A DNA stretch of 13,725 nucleotides from an uncultured bacterium. GTDB lineage: Bacteria; Actinomycetota; Coriobacteriia; Coriobacteriales; Coriobacteriaceae. The notes below the pieces were generated by a model. The model was not told where the DNA came from. It did not search any database and worked only from the letters and a program-made list of their open reading frames with translations. Location of the stretch: positions 1 to 13,725 of the forward strand of contig CAJMMA010000051.1 of the NCBI GenBank assembly GCA_905214435.1. The letters are read 5' to 3'. Shown here one piece after another: positions 6,053 through 13,724 of the stretch. Positions within the stretch are counted from its first letter, which is position 1. Every line of letters begins with the position of its first letter. The translations under genes were made by a program, and so were the position numbers.

Positions 6053-7189
6053 CTACAAGGTTGAAAGGAAGGTGGACAGGCGGTGGAGGCCTTCGTCTAG
6101 GTCTTTGTCGGAGACGCAGTAGCTTAGGCGGATATGACCTTCGGTGCCGAAGCAGTCGCCCGGGACTAGGGCTACGTTTGCCTCTTCGATGGCTTTGATG
6201 CAGAAGTCTTCGCTGGTTAGGCCGAACTTTTTGATGCTCGGGAAAGTGTAGAAGGCTCCTGCGGGCTCTACTACGTCGAGGCCCATGGCGTTTAAGGCTG
6301 CGAGTACGCGTTCGCGGCGGGCTCGGTAGACTTTGAGCATGGGGGTTGGGTCGACGGTCAGGGCTCGGGCTGCGGCGTCCATTTCGAAGGAGACAGCACT
6401 CGATACTAAGTATTGGTGAGCCTTTGCGATCTCGGCGATGACGGGGGCTGCGGCTGCGAGCCAACCCAAGCGCCAGCCGGTCATGGCCCAGGGCTTGGAG
6501 AAGCTCTCGATGACCACCGTCTGGTCGCGCAGCTCCGGATGGCGCTGGGCAAAGCGCTCGTAGCCATCCACATAGACCAGACGGTTGTATACGTCGTCGC
6601 AGACTACGTAGATGCCCGCCTGCTCTGCCACGCGCGCCACGGCGTCGAGCGACGCCGTGTTGAGGATGCAGCCCGTAGGATTGTTGGGCGAGCAGATAAC
6701 GATGGCCTTGGTCGCCGGGGTCACACAGGCGCGAAGCGCATCCTCGTCAATCTGAAATTGCGCAGGCTCCGTATCCAAAAAGACCGCTTTGGCGTGATTG
6801 GCTACGACGATGCTCTCGTACAGGCCAAAGGCCGGCGTGGGAATAATGACCTCGTCGCCGGGGTTGAGCATAGCCATGAATGTTGCCGACAGGGCCTCGG
6901 TCGCGCCGTCGGTCAGGATGACCTCGTCGGCCGAAAACATAAGGCCCGCGTCCCCCATGTAGGCAGATAACGCCTCGCGCAGGGCGGGGCGACCGTTATT
7001 GGGCGGATAGTGCGTGTCACCGCGGTCCAGTGCGGCGGTCACCTCGGCACTAATCACATCGGGCGTGGGAAAATCGGGCTCGCCAAGCGCAAGCGCGATG
7101 CATCCCGGGTGCTGAGCGGCGAGTGCGTTAATCCGACGGATGCCGGAGGGCTTGAGCGTGGCAAGCGAGGTATTCATGGGCAGACGCAT
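6053..7189 (-). CDS. class I pyridoxal-phosphate aminotransferase
   Basis: Fold-type I PLP enzyme that moves an amino group between an amino acid and a 2-oxo acid in the cytosol; aspartate or aromatic amino acids are the likeliest donors for this subgroup, but the substrate cannot be read from sequence. The 378 residues are normal length. Visible motifs are GEPDFPTP (36-43), the cofactor-binding SPNNPTG (167-173), CDDVY (197-201), the PLP lysine K232 in ESFSKPWAMTGWRLGW, and R354 in HIRLSY, the usual carboxylate-binding arginine. The ATG at 7189 follows GAAAGGA with a 5-base spacer; a second ATG at residue 5 is a less likely start. It is divergent from the gene at 7282 with 92 bases between them. 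No U-tract terminator follows it; the nested repeat begins about 50 bases beyond the stop. Codon use changes near residue 258, where the last third turns to GAA, CTA, GTA and GCA. Methionine or alanine-type activity is also possible. Confidence 0.93.
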   Translation of the reverse strand: MRLPMNTSLATLKPSGIRRINALAAQHPGCIALALGEPDFPTPDVISAEVTAALDRGDTHYPPNNGRPALREALSAYMGDAGLMFSADEVILTDGATEALSATFMAMLNPGDEVIIPTPAFGLYESIVVANHAKAVFLDTEPAQFQIDEDALRACVTPATKAIVICSPNNPTGCILNTASLDAVARVAEQAGIYVVCDDVYNRLVYVDGYERFAQRHPELRDQTVVIESFSKPWAMTGWRLGWLAAAAPVIAEIAKAHQYLVSSAVSFEMDAAARALTVDPTPMLKVYRARRERVLAALNAMGLDVVEPAGAFYTFPSIKKFGLTSEDFCIKAIEEANVALVPGDCFGTEGHIRLSYCVSDKDLDEGLHRLSTFLSTL

Positions 7190-7281
7190 GGCGTTCCTTT
7201 CGTAAGGGTTGCACTAGGATAGCGCGCCCAGCGCCACCAGACGGTGTAACCTAAACGGAAACGAGCCGGAAAGGAGATGGC

Positions 7282-7944
7282 ATGGAGACGACCGCGCGCG
7301 GCGATGTACCAAAAACACTGCACACCATTGCGTATATCAGTATTCCCAAGAGCGCCGATCTTGATTTTTTGCTCTGGGACCTGCAGGGTGCCATCGCCGC
7401 CTATGCTCAACTTTCCGGCACCGCACTCCCCCGCCCGGTCGACTTGAAGGCAAATGACGCCGGCAGCGTTGCCGATGGCATCGTGCTGGCCATTGAAGAT
7501 GTGGCTGACGATGAGACGTTGACAGCTATCGAGCAGACGCTTGAGCGCTTTGGCGGTACGGGAACGCGCGTCTATGCCGCGATTCGAGCCGCACAAGAGG
7601 GCACTGAGCAGGCGCGTGGGGCCGCCGTTCGCCTGCACAAGGCATGTGAGCGCCATGACCAATTGTGGTGTGGCGGCGTTGCCATCTGCGCCGGCAGCGG
7701 CATTGCGGCGCTTCGTCGCTCCCCGCGCATGGGACTCTTGCGGCGACCGTTTTCGGAAGCGATGGATAAGCTTGTGGGTGCCGTGCGCATGGGCTGCTCA
7801 GTTGAGCACGCCCAGCTGCTCGGCGGCGGCGATGCCGGTAGCGTCAACGCCGACGGCATGGTGCGTGTCGAGCCCGCGCTGCCCGCGCCGATCTGGCACG
7901 CCATCATCAAACGCCTCGGCGCCCATGCTCAATCAAATATCTAA
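7282..7944 (+). CDS. uncharacterised protein, remote flavodoxin-fold / FMN-reductase-like
   Basis: The only plus-strand gene, 220 residues, with no signal peptide or membrane segment. AAGGAGAT lies close before the ATG at 7282 and supports the start. The order of features recalls clostridial NADPH-dependent FMN-reductase-like proteins: a hydrophobic strand (LHTIAYISIP, 13-22), DGIVLAIEDV (65-74) where those proteins have a DGIVFGSPVY-like strand, RVYAAIRAAQEGTEQA (96-111) where they have a VYAI..CGFYEG-like segment, then WCGGVAICAGSG (129-140) and GLLRRPFSEAMDKL (151-164). The N-terminal phosphate-binding loop of typical flavodoxins is not obvious, so FMN binding is doubtful. It diverges from the aminotransferase gene and converges on the glycosylase gene with one base between stops. 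The family link rests on remembered patterns, and hypothetical protein is the safe name. Confidence 0.85.
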   Translation: METTARGDVPKTLHTIAYISIPKSADLDFLLWDLQGAIAAYAQLSGTALPRPVDLKANDAGSVADGIVLAIEDVADDETLTAIEQTLERFGGTGTRVYAAIRAAQEGTEQARGAAVRLHKACERHDQLWCGGVAICAGSGIAALRRSPRMGLLRRPFSEAMDKLVGAVRMGCSVEHAQLLGGGDAGSVNADGMVRVEPALPAPIWHAIIKRLGAHAQSNI

Positions 7945-7945
7945 A

Positions 7946-8509
7946 TTAGAGAGCAGCCCAGTCAACTGCCTCGCGCCAGCGCTCGACAAGGCGCTCAAGA
8001 CGCCAAGCCGCATTGGCAGGACTTGTCGAGGGCAGGACGATGGCGGGCAGCCCGGTGCGTTCTTGTAGATAGCGCTTGTAGAGCCGGCCAGCCGTACCAC
8101 CGTTGCATATCACCTGCTCAATGGGAGCTGCATCGGTAATGCGCTCGATATGTGCCGGCACAACGTTGCGAATGCTCGCGTCGCTCGAGCCCTTAATGTC
8201 GCAGCCCTCGATTGCATCCCACAGGGCCACGCCGCCGTTCAGCAGCATGGCCCGCTTGGCGGCAATGGAGGCATCGAGCGTCGCGGGCTCACCGCTTGCC
8301 AAAGGATCACCCTCGTTGGGCGGCACAGGCACACCGAGACACGCCGCCGTGACCCGCCAAAAGCGGTTCTGCGGATTGCCATAGTAGAAGGCATTGGCAC
8401 GCGAGAGCACCGAGGGAAACGACCCCAGCATCAAAACGCGCGAGCGCTCGTCAAACACGGGTTCAAACCCATGCTCAATATGTTGATAGCCCTCGTCGGA
8501 CGCAGCCAT
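7946..8509 (-). CDS. DNA-deoxyinosine glycosylase (UDG superfamily, family 6)
   Basis: Base-excision repair enzyme predicted to remove hypoxanthine (deaminated adenine), possibly also uracil, from DNA. The 187 residues carry the family's hallmarks: LGSFPSVLS (28-36) with FYYGNPQNRFW (41-51) as motif I, LWDAIEGCDIKGSSDASI (97-113) in the middle, and LPSTSPANAAW (159-169) as motif II. N48 in PQNRFW and the SPANA asparagine are conserved-looking polar positions. The ATG at 8509 lies 3 bases after the stop of the upstream glycosidase gene, with only a weak GAGGG inside that gene's end, so translation is probably coupled. Its stop is one base from the stop of the convergent gene, leaving no room for a separate terminator. 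Substrate preference is inferred from the family. Confidence 0.9.
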   Translation of the reverse strand: MAASDEGYQHIEHGFEPVFDERSRVLMLGSFPSVLSRANAFYYGNPQNRFWRVTAACLGVPVPPNEGDPLASGEPATLDASIAAKRAMLLNGGVALWDAIEGCDIKGSSDASIRNVVPAHIERITDAAPIEQVICNGGTAGRLYKRYLQERTGLPAIVLPSTSPANAAWRLERLVERWREAVDWAAL

Positions 8510-8512
8510 GGC

Positions 8513-9889
8513 CTAGGCCCTCAACAGATAGCGCACCTCGTAGGGCGCAAGCTCAAGGGAGCCAGCCAGCTCGACCGTGGGCACGCCATCGGCAAGCAGG
8601 TCGACAAAGGACCCGTTGAGCTCGCCGGCGCCAAAGGTGTAAGGCTCGCCCACGGCGTTCACCGCCACGAGCACCGTCGCGCCGTCACAGGCGCGCTCGA
8701 ACAGCAGCTGCTTGTTCTGGATCACCACGTTGCGATAGGCACCGTAGTTGAGAGCACGGGCCGCCGCGTCGTCGGCCGAGCGAAGGTGCGCAAGCTGCGT
8801 GATGAACGCCGTCAGCTCGTTGGGCGCAGGCTCATCGAGCGCAGGTCGCAGCGCCCAGTCGCCATCGGGGCCGCCCTTTTCGCCGGCAATTCCCCACTCG
8901 CTGCCATAGTAGACACACGGAATGCCCGGCATGCCAAAGAGCATGCCATAGGCGGGACGCAGGCACGACTTGTCGGTGAGGATGCTCGCCAGGCGCGGCA
9001 CGTCGTGGTTGTCGACAAACGACAGCAGGTGTTTGCCGCGGTAGATGCACCACGGATCGCCGCCAAACTGGCGATGCAGCGAATGGGCAATCTCGAACAT
9101 GTTGACCGAGTTAAAGCTGGAGTACAGGCCCTTGTAGCACTCGTAGTTGGTGCAGGAGTCAAGCATCTCGTCGTTGACGATCTGGTTGTAGTCGCCGTGG
9201 AGCGTCTCGCCGATCAGCACAAAATCGGGCTTGAGCTCGCGGGTAAAGGTATGCAGACGACGCATGAAGTCGCGGTCGAGCATATAGGCAACGTCCAGGC
9301 GCAGGCCGTCGACGCCAAACACGTCAGCCCAACGGCGCACGGACTCGAGCAGGTAATCGACCACAGCGGGATTTTGCAGGTTGAGCTTCACAAGTTCAAA
9401 ATGGCCTTCCCAACCCTCGTACCAAAAGCCGTCGCCATAGCAGGAGTCGCCGTCAAAGCTAATGTGGAACCAGTCCTTGTACGGCGAGTCCCACTTACGC
9501 TCCTGCACATCACGGAAGGCCCAGAAGCCGCGGCCGACGTGGTTGAAGACCGCATCGAGCACCACACGGATGCCATGGGCGTGCAGCGTCTCGCATACGG
9601 CGGCAAAATCGGCATCCCCGCCCAGGCGGCGGTCGACATGGCGCAGGCTGCGCGTATCATAGCCGTGGCTGTCGGATTCGAGCGGCGGGTTGATGAGCAC
9701 AGCGCCAACGCCGAGTTCTTGCAGGTAGTCAGCCCATTGGGCGATCTTCATGATGGGTGCATCGGGGTCGGGCGCAGCGTTGGCAGCCTGGGCGAGTTCA
9801 TCCTCGGCAACGGGAGCGGCGTTTTCGCGCGGAGCTCCGCAAAAGCCCAGCGGATAGATCTGATAGAACGTCGTCTCGTATGCCCACAT
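8513..9889 (-). CDS. GH13 alpha-amylase-family glycosidase (cyclomaltodextrinase-like)
   Basis: Predicted cytosolic hydrolase of alpha-1,4-linked glucans such as maltodextrins. In its 458 residues the four GH13 regions are visible: DAVFNHVG (112-119), GLRLDVAY with nucleophile D199, LIGETL with acid/base E228, and FVDNHD with D296. The barrel starts at once (YETTFYQIYPLGF), without signal peptide or N-terminal carbohydrate-binding domain, so it is shorter than classical neopullulanases or maltogenic amylases. A C-terminal beta domain ends VELAGSLELAPYEVRYLLRA. GGGAGG (about 9896-9901) supports the ATG at 9889. It lies after the SotB-like transporter gene and directly before the DNA glycosylase gene (3-base gap). 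A sucrose-type specificity is less likely, but only assays would separate amylase, cyclomaltodextrinase and oligo-glucosidase activity. Confidence 0.93.
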   Translation of the reverse strand: MWAYETTFYQIYPLGFCGAPRENAAPVAEDELAQAANAAPDPDAPIMKIAQWADYLQELGVGAVLINPPLESDSHGYDTRSLRHVDRRLGGDADFAAVCETLHAHGIRVVLDAVFNHVGRGFWAFRDVQERKWDSPYKDWFHISFDGDSCYGDGFWYEGWEGHFELVKLNLQNPAVVDYLLESVRRWADVFGVDGLRLDVAYMLDRDFMRRLHTFTRELKPDFVLIGETLHGDYNQIVNDEMLDSCTNYECYKGLYSSFNSVNMFEIAHSLHRQFGGDPWCIYRGKHLLSFVDNHDVPRLASILTDKSCLRPAYGMLFGMPGIPCVYYGSEWGIAGEKGGPDGDWALRPALDEPAPNELTAFITQLAHLRSADDAAARALNYGAYRNVVIQNKQLLFERACDGATVLVAVNAVGEPYTFGAGELNGSFVDLLADGVPTVELAGSLELAPYEVRYLLRA

Positions 9890-9924
9890 AGCAACCTCCC
9901 GGTAAGCTCAACACAACGATATCC

Positions 9925-9930
9925 ATTGTA
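9925..9930 (-). promoter_or_regulatory. possible -10 box for the GH13 gene
   Basis: Minus-strand TACAAT matches the -10 consensus at five of six positions and lies about 36 bases before the GH13 start, but no good -35 box stands 16-18 bases upstream. ACAA-N9-TTGT symmetry overlaps it (plus-strand ACAACGATATCCATTGT, 9912-9928), a possible but weak operator. Confidence 0.3.
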
Positions 9931-9950
9931 TGCCCGGCTTGTATCCTCTC

Positions 9951-10023
9951 CCCCAAAATAAGTTGCGGTGAAATAATTCCTGCTTGGGCCTTCAGAGGCC
10001 TTAAACAGGAGCTATTCCACCGC
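9951..10023 (-). terminator. two-tier hairpin after the MFS gene, terminator-like
   Basis: Plus-strand arms 9965-9982 and 10006-10023 are imperfect reverse complements. In minus-strand RNA 17 of 18 positions pair if two G-U pairs are allowed, whereas the plus-strand RNA would have two A-C mismatches, so the structure favours the minus-strand message. An inner hairpin GGCCU-CUGA-AGGCC caps it. It begins 20 bases after the MFS stop and is followed by AACUUAUUUU, a moderately U-rich tail. Probably a terminator or mRNA 3'-end stabiliser. Confidence 0.6.
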
Positions 10024-10042
10024 AGCTGATGAGAGGACGTGA

Positions 10043-11239
10043 TTAGGCGACGGGCTTTGCGCGGCGTATGGCTGGGAACAGTACGGTGATGGCAAGGATG
10101 ACGCCCACGACGGTAATCGCCCCGCCCGCAAAGCCAATCCAAGCGATACCGGGACCCGAAACCACGGCGCCGCCGATTGCGGTGCCCGTGCCGATACCGA
10201 GGTTAAACAGGCCCGAGAAGATCGACATGGCGACGGCCGACGAATCCGCCGGCGTGTACTTGATGAGCTCGGCCTGGAACGCAACGTTAAAGGCCGTGGA
10301 GCAGCAGCCCCATAGCGCGCAGACGGCAAGCACTGCTACGAGCGACGATGCGACCGGACCCACGAGCAGCAGAGCCACCGGCACGCCGGAGAGCGTGATA
10401 GCCAAGAACGGGAAGCGATGCCCATCGAACAGGCGGCCAAACAGCCAGCTTCCGAGCAGACCAGAGCAGCCAAACGCCGTCAGCGTCATGGTAATAGCGC
10501 TTGCGTCGACGTGCGCGACCTGCGCCAGGAACGGCTCGATATAGCTGTAACCCGCATAATAGCCGGTCGCCATAAAGACCGTGACCGCGTAGAGCGCAAT
10601 CAGGAACGGGTTCTTGAGCAGCTCGGGCAGCTGTTTGACGGTAAAGCGCTCGCCCGCCGGCATGGCCGGGAACACCGCGGCCTGGTAGACAACCGCGACA
10701 GCCGAGAGGGCCCCGACCACGGCGAATGTCATGCGCCAGCCCACGGCCAGTCCGATGGCGCGGCCGATCGGCAGGCCAAAGATCTGCGCGATGGACGAGC
10801 CCGTGGCGATCATGCTAATGGCGAGCGCCCCGTGGCGACTGTCGACCAGGCGCGAGGCCATAATCGAGGCGACCGACCAGAACACGGCATGTGCGCAAGC
10901 GACCACCAGGCGCGCACAGACCAGGATGGGATATGTCGGTGCCACAGCGGACAGGAACTGACCCAGAGAAAACACGGCGAGCACGCCGAGCAGCATACGC
11001 TTGAACTCAAAGCGCGAGGCAAACACCATGAGTGGCAGCGACAGCAGCATGACGCCCCAAGCATAGACCGAGATCATGATGCCTGCCTGGGCCTCGGTGA
11101 GCGAGAACGACGCGGCGATATCAGTCAGAAGGCCGATGGGCATGAACTCCGACGTGTTGAACACGAACGCACAGCAGGCGAGCCCGATAAGCGGGAGCCA
11201 CTGCTTGAGCGAGATGCCATCTTGTCTTGCCTGAGTCAT
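10043..11239 (-). CDS. MFS transporter, SotB-like sugar efflux family
   Basis: Proton-driven inner-membrane exporter of the drug:H+ antiporter-1 type. The 398-residue protein has about 12 predicted membrane helices and no signal peptide. Its start strongly resembles E. coli SotB (YdeA): AFVFNTSEFMPIGLLTDIA, then GIMISVYAWGVMLLSLPLM, and later YSYIEPFLAQVA, AMSIFSGLFNLGIGTGTAIG. SotB exports arabinose and IPTG-like sugars in E. coli; the substrate here is unknown, and drugs or other sugars are possible. The ATG at 11239 is chosen because the family starts here and GAGAGGG lies just upstream; the frame is open further to 11413, but that would run through the hairpin before it. A TATAAT box lies about 37 bases ahead. 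Its neighbour, a cytosolic glucan hydrolase, fits a carbohydrate link, but a terminator-like hairpin separates them. Confidence 0.9.
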   Translation of the reverse strand: MTQARQDGISLKQWLPLIGLACCAFVFNTSEFMPIGLLTDIAASFSLTEAQAGIMISVYAWGVMLLSLPLMVFASRFEFKRMLLGVLAVFSLGQFLSAVAPTYPILVCARLVVACAHAVFWSVASIMASRLVDSRHGALAISMIATGSSIAQIFGLPIGRAIGLAVGWRMTFAVVGALSAVAVVYQAAVFPAMPAGERFTVKQLPELLKNPFLIALYAVTVFMATGYYAGYSYIEPFLAQVAHVDASAITMTLTAFGCSGLLGSWLFGRLFDGHRFPFLAITLSGVPVALLLVGPVASSLVAVLAVCALWGCCSTAFNVAFQAELIKYTPADSSAVAMSIFSGLFNLGIGTGTAIGGAVVSGPGIAWIGFAGGAITVVGVILAITVLFPAIRRAKPVA

Positions 11240-11275
11240 GTAGGAACCCTCTCCGATTGTCTTGAGCGATGGGCG

Positions 11276-11305
11276 ATTATATAGCAACGGCCCCGCATCC
11301 GTCAG
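11276..11305 (-). promoter_or_regulatory. candidate promoter of the MFS gene
   Basis: Perfect minus-strand TATAAT (11276-11281) with a -35-like CTGACG (11300-11305) 18 bases upstream. The -35 lies in the loop of the feoB terminator hairpin, so termination of feo and initiation of the transporter gene share sequence. Leader about 30 nt. Confidence 0.55.
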
Positions 11306-11323
11306 CAACAGATGCGGGGCCGT
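11282..11323 (-). terminator. terminator-like hairpin after the feoAB fusion
   Basis: Perfect 13-bp stem, ACGGCCCCGCATC (11287-11299) with GATGCGGGGCCGT (11311-11323), loop of 11. On the minus strand it is followed by UUGCUAUAUAAU, only partly U-rich, and begins about 40 bases after the feo stop. On the plus strand no T-run follows. Confidence 0.7.
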
Positions 11324-11363
11324 AATCAACTCAATACACAGAGGTTGCGCCATCAATAAATAA

Positions 11364-13724
11364 CTAAGCCAGCCCCAGCAATATGCCCGCCGAATGCACG
11401 ACAAACGCCACAATCCAGGCGACCGTCACTTGAAACGCGAACACGGCCACGGCATAGCGCGCGCCCAGTTCACTCTTGACGGCGCCGATTGCCGCTACGC
11501 AGGGCGGGTACAGCAGCGTAAAGACCAGGAACACGTAAGCGGTAAACGGCGAAAACATGCTCGACAGTGCCGCGGGCGACGTTGCACCCAAAAGCACGGT
11601 GAGGGTCGAAATGACGCTCTCCTTGGCGATAAGTCCGGTGACGAGCGCCGTGGATGCACGCCAATCGCCAAAGCCGAGCGGCGCCAGCGCCGGCGCGATA
11701 ATGCTACCCAAACCGGCAAGCAGACTCTGCGACTGATCGGCGACCACATTAAAGCGGATATCGAACGTCTGGAGGAACCAGATGGCCACGGTAGCGGCAA
11801 AGATAATGGTAAAGGCCTTGGTAATAAAGTCCTTGGCCTTATCCCATGCCAGCATCACCGTCGTCTTGACGCTCGGCAGGCGGTAATTGGGAAGCTCCAT
11901 GATAAACGGCACCGGGTCACCCTTAAATGCCGTGCGATTGAGCACCAAAGCCGCGATGCAACCGACCGCAATGCCAATCAAATAGAGCGAGACCATGGCG
12001 GGAACCGTCGCCTGTGGAAAAAACGCCCCGCACAGCAAGCCGTAAACCGGCAGCTTGGCCGAGCAGCTCATGAACGGCGTGAGCATGACCGTCATCTTGC
12101 GGTCGTGCTCGGATGGGAGCGTACGGGTTGACATGATAGCCGGCACGGTGCAGCCAAAACCGACGAGCATAGGCACGAAGCTGCGGCCCGACAGGCCAAA
12201 GCGACGCAGCACTTTATCCATGACAAAGGCCACGCGCGCCATGTAGCCGGAGTCTTCCAGAATGGAGAGGAACAAAAAGAGCACGACGATAATCGGCAGG
12301 AAGGTCAGCACGCTGCCCACGCCCGTAAGCACGCCGTCGACAGCCAGCGAGCGCACCACGTCGTTGGTGCCGAACGCCTTGAGGCCCGCATCGGCCGAGG
12401 CGATGACGGCAGCGATGCCGTCCTCCATAAGTCCCTGCAACGCCACGCCGATCACGCCAAACGTCAGCCAAAAGACGAGACCCATGATCACCAGGAACGC
12501 CGGAATGGCCGTGTAGCGACCCGTCAGGATGCGGTCGATCTTGACGGAACGCACGTGCTCGCGGCTCTCGTGCGGCTTGACGACGCAGCGCCCACACACG
12601 TCGCCGATAAAGCCGAAGCGCATGTCAGCCAGTGCAGATAGACGGTCGGTACCGGCCTCACCCTCCATCTGGGTAATGATGTGCTCGATGGCGTCAAGTT
12701 CGTTACGGTCCAGATGAAGCGCCTCGGTCACCAGCTCGTCGCCCTCAACCAGCTTGGTCGCCGCAAAACGCACCGGGATATGCGCCGTCGCGGCATGGTC
12801 CTCGATAAGGTTGGCGATGCCGTGGATGCAGCGATGCAGCGCGCCGCCGTCTGGGCCATCGGGCGCACAGAAGTCCAGGCGACCGGGGCGCTCGCGGAAC
12901 CGCGCCACGTGCAAGGCATGATCCACCAACTCGCCAATACCCTCGTTGCGGGCAGCGCTAATGGGGACAACAGGCACGCCCAACAGGCTCTCGAGCAGGT
13001 TGACGTCCACGGCGCCGCCGTTGGCCGTCACCTCGTCCATCATGTTGAGCGCGATGACCATGGGGCAGTCGAGCTCCATAAGCTGCAGCGTCAGGTACAG
13101 GTTACGTTCAATATTAGTAGCGTCGATGATGTCGATGATGGCGTCGGGATGCTCGTCAAGGATGAATTGACGGCTCACGACCTCTTCGCCTGTGTACGGC
13201 GACAGCGAATAAATACCGGGCAGGTCGGTAACGTTCGCCTCGGGGTGGTTGCGGATGGTGCCATCTTTGCGGTCGACCGTCACGCCGGGAAAGTTACCGA
13301 CGTGCTGGTTGGAGCCCGTCAGCTGGTTGAACAGCGTGGTCTTACCGCAGTTTTGGTTGCCGGCGAGGGCAAAATGCAGCGGCGCGCCCTCGGGCACGGC
13401 CGTCTTTGCCGCACGGGGCGAATACGTCCCCTCGCCGAGTGCCGGGTGCTCCGTCGTGCCGATTGCGACGTTAGTGCGCGGACCCGTGTCTGTGTCGTGA
13501 ACACCCACGAGCTCGATGCGAGCAGCATCGTCCTTGCGCAGCGTCAGCTCGTAGCCACGCAGGCGAATCTCGAGCGGGTCGCCCATGGGGGCGTACTTCA
13601 TCATGGTGACTTCGGTGCCCGGCGTTAGACCCATGTCCAAAATATGCTGTCGAAGTGCCTGATCGTCCGATGCCACCGATGCGACAACGGCGTCCTTTCC
13701 AATCTCGAGTGTATCGAGCTTCAC
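11364..13724 (-). CDS. feoB: FeoA-FeoB fusion ferrous iron transporter
   Basis: Imports Fe2+ across the cytoplasmic membrane, usually under low-oxygen conditions. The 786 residues hold an FeoA SH3-like domain (1-75: MKLDTLEIGKDAVVASV, HILDMGLTPGTEVTMM), a linker, and FeoB. The FeoB G domain shows G1 GNQNCGKTT (122-130), G2 GVTV (147-150), G3 DLPG (167-170), G4 NMMD (227-230) and G5 SAA (256-258). The membrane part carries GFGCTVPAIMSTRTL with C525, FMSCSAKLPVY with C554, and YPPCVAAI with C742, as in FeoB permeases. The start GTG at 13724 is one base from the window edge and matches where FeoA proteins start, but its ribosome binding site is not visible and a further upstream start cannot be excluded. 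No separate feoC is seen. A hairpin follows the stop. Confidence 0.95.
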   Translation of the reverse strand: MKLDTLEIGKDAVVASVASDDQALRQHILDMGLTPGTEVTMMKYAPMGDPLEIRLRGYELTLRKDDAARIELVGVHDTDTGPRTNVAIGTTEHPALGEGTYSPRAAKTAVPEGAPLHFALAGNQNCGKTTLFNQLTGSNQHVGNFPGVTVDRKDGTIRNHPEANVTDLPGIYSLSPYTGEEVVSRQFILDEHPDAIIDIIDATNIERNLYLTLQLMELDCPMVIALNMMDEVTANGGAVDVNLLESLLGVPVVPISAARNEGIGELVDHALHVARFRERPGRLDFCAPDGPDGGALHRCIHGIANLIEDHAATAHIPVRFAATKLVEGDELVTEALHLDRNELDAIEHIITQMEGEAGTDRLSALADMRFGFIGDVCGRCVVKPHESREHVRSVKIDRILTGRYTAIPAFLVIMGLVFWLTFGVIGVALQGLMEDGIAAVIASADAGLKAFGTNDVVRSLAVDGVLTGVGSVLTFLPIIVVLFLFLSILEDSGYMARVAFVMDKVLRRFGLSGRSFVPMLVGFGCTVPAIMSTRTLPSEHDRKMTVMLTPFMSCSAKLPVYGLLCGAFFPQATVPAMVSLYLIGIAVGCIAALVLNRTAFKGDPVPFIMELPNYRLPSVKTTVMLAWDKAKDFITKAFTIIFAATVAIWFLQTFDIRFNVVADQSQSLLAGLGSIIAPALAPLGFGDWRASTALVTGLIAKESVISTLTVLLGATSPAALSSMFSPFTAYVFLVFTLLYPPCVAAIGAVKSELGARYAVAVFAFQVTVAWIVAFVVHSAGILLGLA

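Noticed and set aside
9912..9928. LacI-type operator ahead of the GH13 gene
   Set aside because: Only ACAA-N9-TTGT is symmetric, the central GATATC is off-centre, and no regulator gene is adjacent; too weak to list separately.
8150..9961. 603-codon open frame on the plus strand, antisense to the GH13 gene
   Set aside because: A shadow frame of the same kind. It spans the GH13 gene, its upstream region and part of the glycosylase gene, has no ribosome binding site and no family features.
11240..11413. Upstream extension of the MFS transporter frame
   Set aside because: It would cross the feo terminator hairpin and a good TATAAT box and overlap the end of the feo gene; SotB-like proteins start at the chosen ATG.
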